From Manduca sexta (Eukaryota > Arthropoda > Insecta > Lepidoptera > Sphingidae): a stretch of 64,000 bases of DNA. The notes beneath the pieces were generated by a model. The model had not been told where the DNA came from and did no database searches. It worked only from the letters and a program-made list of their open reading frames with translations. This document shows, piece by piece, positions 58,363 to 64,000 of this stretch; the first letter of the stretch is position 1; each line of letters starts with the position of its first letter. The translations under genes and the position numbers were made by a program. The stretch is taken from NCBI RefSeq assembly GCF_014839805.1, contig NC_051124.1, forward strand, positions 9,548,001 through 9,612,000, read 5' to 3'.

Positions 58363-59010
58363 AGCGAAAAAGAAAATCTCGACACACGGCAGTGACGGAG
58401 CACGCGTGACTTTCCAGAAATACTGTTAATTTCAAAAGAAAAAGTACTAGGACTATTTAAATAGACACACGCCTTTTACGCCCAATGTAGCTATTTTCCA
58501 TCGTGTGTATTCCGTCCCATAATGTTGTAGGCTGAGAGCCTATCGTTGTATCAGGCATAAATTCCAAATTCCGGGCTCATACTAAATAGAAAAATCTAAT
58601 TTCACTTTGCCCAGCCTAGGGATCGAACCTGAGACCTCAGCACCGCACTCATACAAACCGAGGCAGTCGATGCAACTTTAAATTGATTTTTCTCATAAAA
58701 CAGTTTCTGACAAACACGTAAATTGTTTTATTTACTAGTTGTTTCTCGCGACTTTGCCTGCGAGAAAAGCCTTTCCTGCTTCAAATATAACTAAATTACT
58801 GTAGACATTCATAGCCCCACATGTGGGACGCCAGCGCTATCTACTTATAATTTAAATACTTCCCACGAGAGTGAATTGCCGTGATAAAAACTTGCTTATA
58901 TGCTATGACATGATATAAACCACTTTACTTCATAATTTCACGAAAATCCGTTCAGCGGTTACTGCGTTTACTTATAACTAACATCCAAAAAAAATCACAA
59001 ACTTACGTAT
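58363..59010 (-). repeat. Composite repeat containing a reverse SINE B, copy 2
   Basis: AGCGAAAAAGAAAATC, CGGCAGTGACGGAGCACGCG, AGTACTAGGACTATTTAAAT, a reverse SINE B (about 58,468-58,675; ATCGAACCTGAGACCTCAGC), then CTATCTACTTATAATTTAAA, GACATGATATAAACCACTT and ATCCGTTCAGCGGTTACTGC. Collinear with 49,795-50,390. Confidence 0.75.
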
Positions 59011-59170
59011 TTATAATATTACTAAAATAAGGTAAAAAGTAAGATAACTTGTTATTGTTGACTTCAATATTAATTTTGAATATATTTCTGCAGTCATGCG
59101 TGACATCTTCCTTTGGTACACCAATACATCCCATATCTATGGGAATACATCCCCATTATAATAATAATAA

Positions 59171-59357
59171 TCATATCAGCCCTGTATTATATTCTGTCCC
59201 ATTGCTGAGCACGGGCCTCCTCTACTACTGAGAGGGATTAAGCCTTAGTCCACCACGCTGGCCTAGTGCGGATTGGTAGACTTCACACACCTTCAAAATT
59301 CCTATAGAGAATTTCTCAGGTTACAGGTTTCCTCACGATGTTTTCCTTCACCCTTAA
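59171..59357 (-). repeat. SINE family A, reverse, cut by a foldback element
   Basis: AGCCCTGTATTATATTCTGT, CACGCTGGCCTAGTGCGGAT and GATGTTTTCCTTCACC, then interrupted at TTAA by the foldback. The tRNA-like head does not reappear beyond. Confidence 0.88.
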
Positions 59358-59572
59358 GGCGATACCTCAAGGTCCATTTTCATACATTTTGTTTCACCTT
59401 TAATCTGGGTAACTAAACAAGTATTGGCAAGTAAAGAATTTAAATTCACGTCTAGTTAGTGATTAGTTCTCGCAGTTGAAAGAAAAACGTAAAAATAATT
59501 AATAATCATGGATATTTCGGCCTTTAAAATTTAATATGACGAATTTTTAAAGGCAGAAATATCCATGATTAT
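59358..59572 (+). mobile_element. TTAA foldback element, left arm plus truncated right arm
   Basis: Follows TTAA (59,354-59,357) inside the SINE A where intact copies read CACCGTTAAAGC. Complete left arm (GGCGATACCTCAAGGTCC), spacer AATATGACG at 59,533-59,541 in the same orientation as at 11.6 kb, then only about 31 bp of the right arm. Confidence 0.9.
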
Positions 59573-60127
59573 CAACATCCCCATTGTCTTACTTTATTTA
59601 CGACTTTTTGACATGACTTACGTTTGTAAGCCTGAGAAGGGCCGGCTTATACAAATACATCTGACTTTTGGATGAGCACTTTAGGTGCTCGCAACCCTCA
59701 AAAAATTAAGCAACCATGCGGAGTGCAACCCCCTAACGGGTAGCGTTGCCCGACCGGGACGTTCCGTATTTTAAGCACATTTTAAAATGTCGTCGGCGGG
59801 ACAGACTCCGTCTCGTAAATCGATAGATTTTCGATTGACAAGTACTCACGCACGCATTTTTGCATAAATATCAATACGACTCGGTTATTAATAAATTTAA
59901 TAAAAAGCGAGTTGATACCAGTGTTTAATTATGATTATAATTGTATTGTAACAAATATGAGAAAAATATTAAAAAAAAGTCACAAAATAATTTTATTTCT
60001 TTTTGTCTCGGGTAAAAAACTGAAATCCCATATTTCTTGTCCCTCTAAGAATTTATCCCTTAAAGGCTGAAAAAACATCTGGCAGCCCTACTAGCGGGTT
60101 ACGAACCTCAGCTCAGGATGGCCACTG
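59573..60127. other. No gene recognised
   Basis: Unassigned. Contains a locally GC-rich stretch (AACGGGTAGCGTTGCCCGAC near 59,740) that may be the remains of another repeat. Confidence 0.4.
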
Positions 60128-60310
60128 GGAAAGGATGAGACATCAACGATTAGGGATAAGTGTATTAAACAATCCATTATAGAATTCGTCGGTACAAGGG
60201 CAAGAACTATTAAAAGGGTCGGGGGGACGGGGAAAGCGGCGAAGTCCTCGGCGACGAGGACAGAACTCCGGTCTTGTATCCATGTCTGAATGATAGCTTT
60301 CTGAAACATT
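60128..60310. repeat. Repeat family L, copy 2
   Basis: ATTCGTCGGTACAAGGGCAA, GGACGGGGAAAGCGG, GACGAGGACAGAACTCCGG and CATGTCTGAATGATAG; similar to 50,397-50,490. Confidence 0.5.
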
Positions 60311-60562
60311 TGCTATCCAAGGGGCTTTGTCGTAGAAAAAATTATCTTTATATTTTTGGAACGCTTTTACTGATGTCTATAAACTTACAGACATCCCTAA
60401 AAGTATTGCTATAAAAAAAATCAATTAAAACGAGTCCTGGATAAGATAACGGCATCATAATTTCAACCTATAATTTCTATTAAGGACTTATAAATTTATC
60501 AACAAGGCGTAAATTTTATTGTTTTTTTATACCTTCGATCGAAAGATTAGTATGGAATTGAA

Positions 60563-61050
60563 TTGACTGCCTCGGTGGCGTAGTTTTAATTGTACATGTT
60601 ACAAGTATGGTTTTTCCATCTTAAAAATTACTCAGTCGCAGCTCGGAGTCAGGAAGTTGGCGGTGAGATACCCCCGTGCCTCGGAAACCACGTAAAGCCG
60701 TTGCTCCTGCGCCTGATCTCTCTCTGATAATGTCGGCTTGCCGTCCCACCAGACTATGAGAGTGAAGGAAGAGAGAGTGCACCTGTGTATTGCGCACACA
60801 CTTGTGCACTATAATATATCCTGCGTATCTGGCTGATCTCCGTTGAGATTGGCCGCCGTGGTCGAAATTCGCCTAGGAGGAAGTTATGGTTATGGTTATA
60901 GTATGGAATATGTTTCAGTGAAATAGTCCTAATGTGCCTAATATTCCGATAGGCTCACCAATTATCATATAGAATGGAACACACGTGGCGAAAACTGAGT
61001 TTCCTAATTAGCACCTCTGCCTACCTCTTCGGAGACAAAAGGTATGATAT
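60563..61050 (+). repeat. SINE family B split by a LINE fragment
   Basis: Head GACTGCCTCGGTGGCGTAGT on the left and, after the insertion, ATTCCGATAGGCTCACCAAT and AACACACGTGGCGAAAACTG on the right, with CACCTCTGCCTACCTCTTC at the end. Confidence 0.75.
60611..60899 (+). mobile_element. RTE-like LINE 3' end
   Basis: GATACCCCCGTGCCTCGGAA, CCTGCGCCTGATCTCTCTCT, CGTCCCACCAGACTATGAGA, TTGCGCACACACTTGTGCAC and GAGATTGGCCGCCGTGGTCG, ending in a short TTATGG repeat tail. From memory, such 3' ends with a short tandem tail belong to RTE-type LINEs in Lepidoptera. AGTATGG lies on both sides (60,604-60,610 and 60,900-60,906), a likely 7-bp target duplication. Confidence 0.65.
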
Positions 61051-61236
61051 TTCATTAATAATAAGGTCCTGTGGTACACCAAAAACCATTTCCTTTCATG
61101 AATAAAAGATTATCTCTAATAATATCAACGTACATACACCTTTTTATTACGCCTTTAAGGCCTAATTTGATTATTTACTTAAGCGTCGTTTTTCACAAAA
61201 ATAGTTGATATTTAGTCAAGTCACGATCGTATCAAC

Positions 61237-63143
61237 ATGAAGTTTTTGGGACCTTTCGTAATTCTAACACTAGCAGCTTTACTCTACACCACCTCTGCAG
61301 GGGTAGTTGAAGATGTGCAAGGTACTGTAGTCCTTCAATAAGAGAATTCTAGATAAATTTTTAACTGCGAAATAAGAAACCATTTTTGAAGACTTAAGAA
61401 TCTGTAGATCTAAATAATAATATAATCATAATGAACGTATACCCAGAATGTTAGAATATTTGTGCCCCAGAGGGGAAACATTCCAGGCAAAAAATTGATC
61501 GTAAAAACGAAACCAAATTGTTTCTAGAAGATACTCGGAAAAGTTTTTTGCGACGATTCCACAATAAAAATACTAAATTCGATTTTTTTAACTAAACTTA
61601 AGTTACTGCATAATTTACACTTGTGTCTAAATCTCCAAAGATAAAGGCATACATCTATGTTCATTTTCAGCAGTTGTATTATAAATCATTCCGTCCCTGC
61701 TTACACTGTCAAGTCCTTAGAAACGTGGTTTAGTTGATGTATACTCAAAATCCGAATTAAAGTGTAATAAATTACAGTTTATTTAGAGTTTACAAATAAG
61801 ATTTATATGTAAGGAGCTATGGAATGCGAATTAGTCTTTTCTTTTGCAAATATTGTTTATATATTTTTATATCTTTGTCAGGTTACATTGTTTTATAATG
61901 TTTACTAGCTGAATTCAACAATTAGATTATACAAACTGGACGCCCAATGATAAATATCGTATAAAATGTTATTTTTTACAGTGGAGGGTAGAGGCGCCGG
62001 CGGTTTAAGCAGCGGAAGCGATGACTGGGCTCTTCAACTCCTAGTAGAAAGACTGTTAACGAGAATTCGGCCGGTACGATTTGGGATATTTTGTATTTAC
62101 AACTCAATAACGATGCAAGCAAATTTTCGGTTGAATGTAAATATGAGCATAGACTAGAACATTAACTTGTAATAGAACATCGACCATTCGCCGGTTTTAA
62201 TTTTATCGCACCGCACTTCGACTAAGGTACAATTACAATCTGATTTTAAAAACCGACGAACGTATATTATAACCTTATATGGAGCATAGCAAATAGCGCG
62301 AGGCCTCAGAGCTGCACAGGCCGAGAAGTGCAGCAGGTAGTTCACTGCACGCACTATTGCTTTCAATTAGCAGATTTTAAATCTATTTTATGTGCGTCCA
62401 ACTTTCGAGAGTGGTAAATAACATGAAAATGCTTTTGGATCATGAACTTTTGCCTATATTGTACCATTTCTAAGAACGTTTCATTACATCGTAATGCTCT
62501 AGTCTATACTCACCTTAAGCAATATCACCGCTCGGAAATGATAGCTGCACCATGAAGAACTTTGAATTATAACGCACTGAGTACTATTCTACTACAAAAG
62601 GCCTCGGTGCATAGTTTGAACGACTACCGTGCTGAGGTTTCGGGGTGCGATTCGGGTCAAGTGGAAACTTAGGCAAAAGACATCGTCCGGCTGAGGATAA
62701 TGCATGTGACATAGCTAAAGTTCTTTTTTTCAATATTTTGAGATGTACAATGTTGGTGCCGAAACCTTGAATCGAGTACATACATATCCAAATCGAGTAC
62801 ATACATATCCAAATTCATGTCTATATGACAAACAAACAAATTGTTATGATTATAGCAAATAATTAATTTCAAGCTTGCATTAGGTTTTGATAATAGCTTT
62901 ACGAAGCAATTGTCTTCTGGGGTAATCTGGTGCACAGGTTTCATTCTTATTTTGCTTTCTACATCACTTGCCATCAAAACAGGAAATATTATTTTTCACT
63001 TTTTCATTGTTATTTTTTATGTTTATTTACGCGCTTTCGATTTCTTTTAACCTTGATTACAGCTCCTCACGAGAATCGGTGCTGGTTCAAGAGCAAACGG
63101 AACTAATTCCGGTGCGAGTGAATCTAGTTCTTTAGCTGGATAA
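61237..63143 (+). CDS. Small secreted protein (cluster gene D)
   Basis: Three exons: 61,237-61,321, 61,982-62,073 and 63,063-63,143, giving 85 residues. Donors are GTACTG and GTACGA; acceptors are TTTTTTACAG and TTGATTACAG. Exon 1 is a signal peptide, MKFLGPFVILTLAALLYTTS then AG, ending VVEDVQ in phase 1. Exon 2 reads VEGRGAGGLSSGSDDW, then ALQLLVERLLTRIRP, ending on CCG in phase 0. Exon 3 reads LLTRIGAGSRANGTNSGA and ends SESSSLAG. There is no cysteine, unlike genes A-C. LLTRI occurs at the end of exon 2 and again at the start of exon 3. AATAAA lies near 63,258. The phases and exon 2 ending match A and B, so I place it in the same family despite little similarity outside the signal peptide. 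The mature protein would be about 60 residues, short enough for a secreted peptide. Function unknown. Confidence 0.8.
62576..62700 (+). repeat. SINE B-like fragment in intron 2 of gene D
   Basis: GGCCTCGGTGCATAGTTTGA, CTACCGTGCTGAGGTTTCGG and GGTGCGATTCGGGTC resemble a degraded family B head. Confidence 0.45.
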
Positions 63144-64000
63144 GCCGGTGGTGCAATCGCTTGTAATGTATAGAGGCATTGGCGCTTAACAACTTCTTGC
63201 TGCTATCGATGAAATCTCATGGAACTGTGTTCACAATTCTTGTGTTAAATAAGTTATAATAAAATGTACATGCATGATATAATTATTATAATTTATCGAA
63301 ATGGAAGAAAAATGTATTCCTACTCCAAAAATTCCTTTATCGTATTGGAAATCCCTCTACTCCTGTACTACGAAGCTATGACAATAAACTTTCTGTAAGC
63401 ATAAAAATGATAATGTTTGCGTTTTGATAAATTTAATATCACTTTCGAAATATTATACTGATTCAATTCAAGAAGTCAGCAGTTATTCAAGTTATTGAAT
63501 ATTTATACGGTTATCGAAGAAGACAATCGAGCATTATCTTTATCAATCAATTTAGAAAGATGACGAACTGCGGTGTAATTACGAATACATTACACTAAGC
63601 ATCACATTATGATTTTATTAAAGAAATTTAATAAGGTCATGGATGCTATCTGTGGTACGGGAATATCATAAAGATGGCTAAGCACGAAAAATGGCTAACT
63701 AGGTATAACTCGATGAAATCATCATTTCTCTATAATAAACTGAATTAAATAATAAATGTGCTAAGTAACACAGTCGATTTATTACCACGTAAATTTGATA
63801 TATTTAGGTAAACCTATTTTATAGAGAAATAATGGAGGTCTTAAATTAATTACTTGTGATATGTCTTTTTGAGGAGTCGTCTGGTACCACCGCCATATCT
63901 ATCCATACCTCCAAGAAGTATTGTGCATGCATTGCGGTGTTCATTCATTGAGCGTGTCACGTATTTAACTTTGTACTCTAAAGTTTTGTAAGGTTTGCTA
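63144..64000. other. 3' flank of gene D; no further gene
   Basis: AATAAA near 63,258 is the likely polyadenylation signal of gene D. The remaining sequence is AT-rich with no supported exon to the end of the window. Confidence 0.5.

Overview
This is a stretch of AT-rich eukaryotic nuclear DNA, almost certainly from a moth (Lepidoptera). I infer this from two tRNA-derived SINE families in many copies, moth-type LINE 3' ends, a cysteine-cluster repeat ORF and a DD37D mariner typical of insects, and small three-exon genes with short coding exons and GT-AG introns. The species cannot be named from the sequence alone.

Layout. The left third (about 1-34,700) has no recognisable complete protein gene. 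It is filled with SINEs, short inverted-repeat elements, a 356-bp TTAA-flanked foldback (11,578-11,933), a 29-bp minisatellite (16,964-17,440), a broken cysteine-cluster ORF (20,541-21,046) and a frameshifted non-LTR retrotransposon on the minus strand (25,540-28,818). A CpG-rich block at about 14,770-15,150, ending in a minus-strand splice donor, looks like the promoter and non-coding first exon of a gene read leftward. If so, much of 1-14,770 is its first intron.

The right part (35,000-63,200) holds the most interesting feature: a tandem, same-strand cluster of very small secreted-protein genes. Each has exon 1 coding for a signal peptide and ending in phase 1. Exon 2 ends on a proline codon CCG directly before the donor (phase 0). 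Exon 3 starts with a short hydrophobic stretch, usually with cysteines, followed by a low-complexity tail. Three members are intact: 35,099-36,541 (168 aa, acidic Ser/Thr/Asn tail), 39,107-40,556 (128 aa, Gly/Ser and Ala/Ser tail) and 61,237-63,143 (85 aa). A fourth (exons at 43,415 and 46,947) has no visible exon 2. A fifth (54,598-56,346) has a disturbed reading frame. A sixth (48,300) is a pseudogene with a 2-base deletion and a hAT-type insertion at the exon 1 donor. Several share a TATA box 50-60 bp before the ATG and an initiator-like CATTC element about 30 bp after the TATA. I do not recognise the family. A silk/sericin-like or other extracellular role is only inferred from the signal peptides and tail composition.

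Between and inside these genes are nested transposons: mariner plus SINE-like repeats inside an older repeat at 44.7-46.8 kb, a LINE fragment with a 13-bp target duplication at 53.15 kb, an RTE-like fragment inside a SINE at 60.6 kb, and a hAT-like element carrying a nested repeat at 51.5-52.5 kb. A degenerate THAP-domain sequence lies at 56.9-58.0 kb, split by an intron-like segment that contains a 144-bp (TG)n microsatellite.
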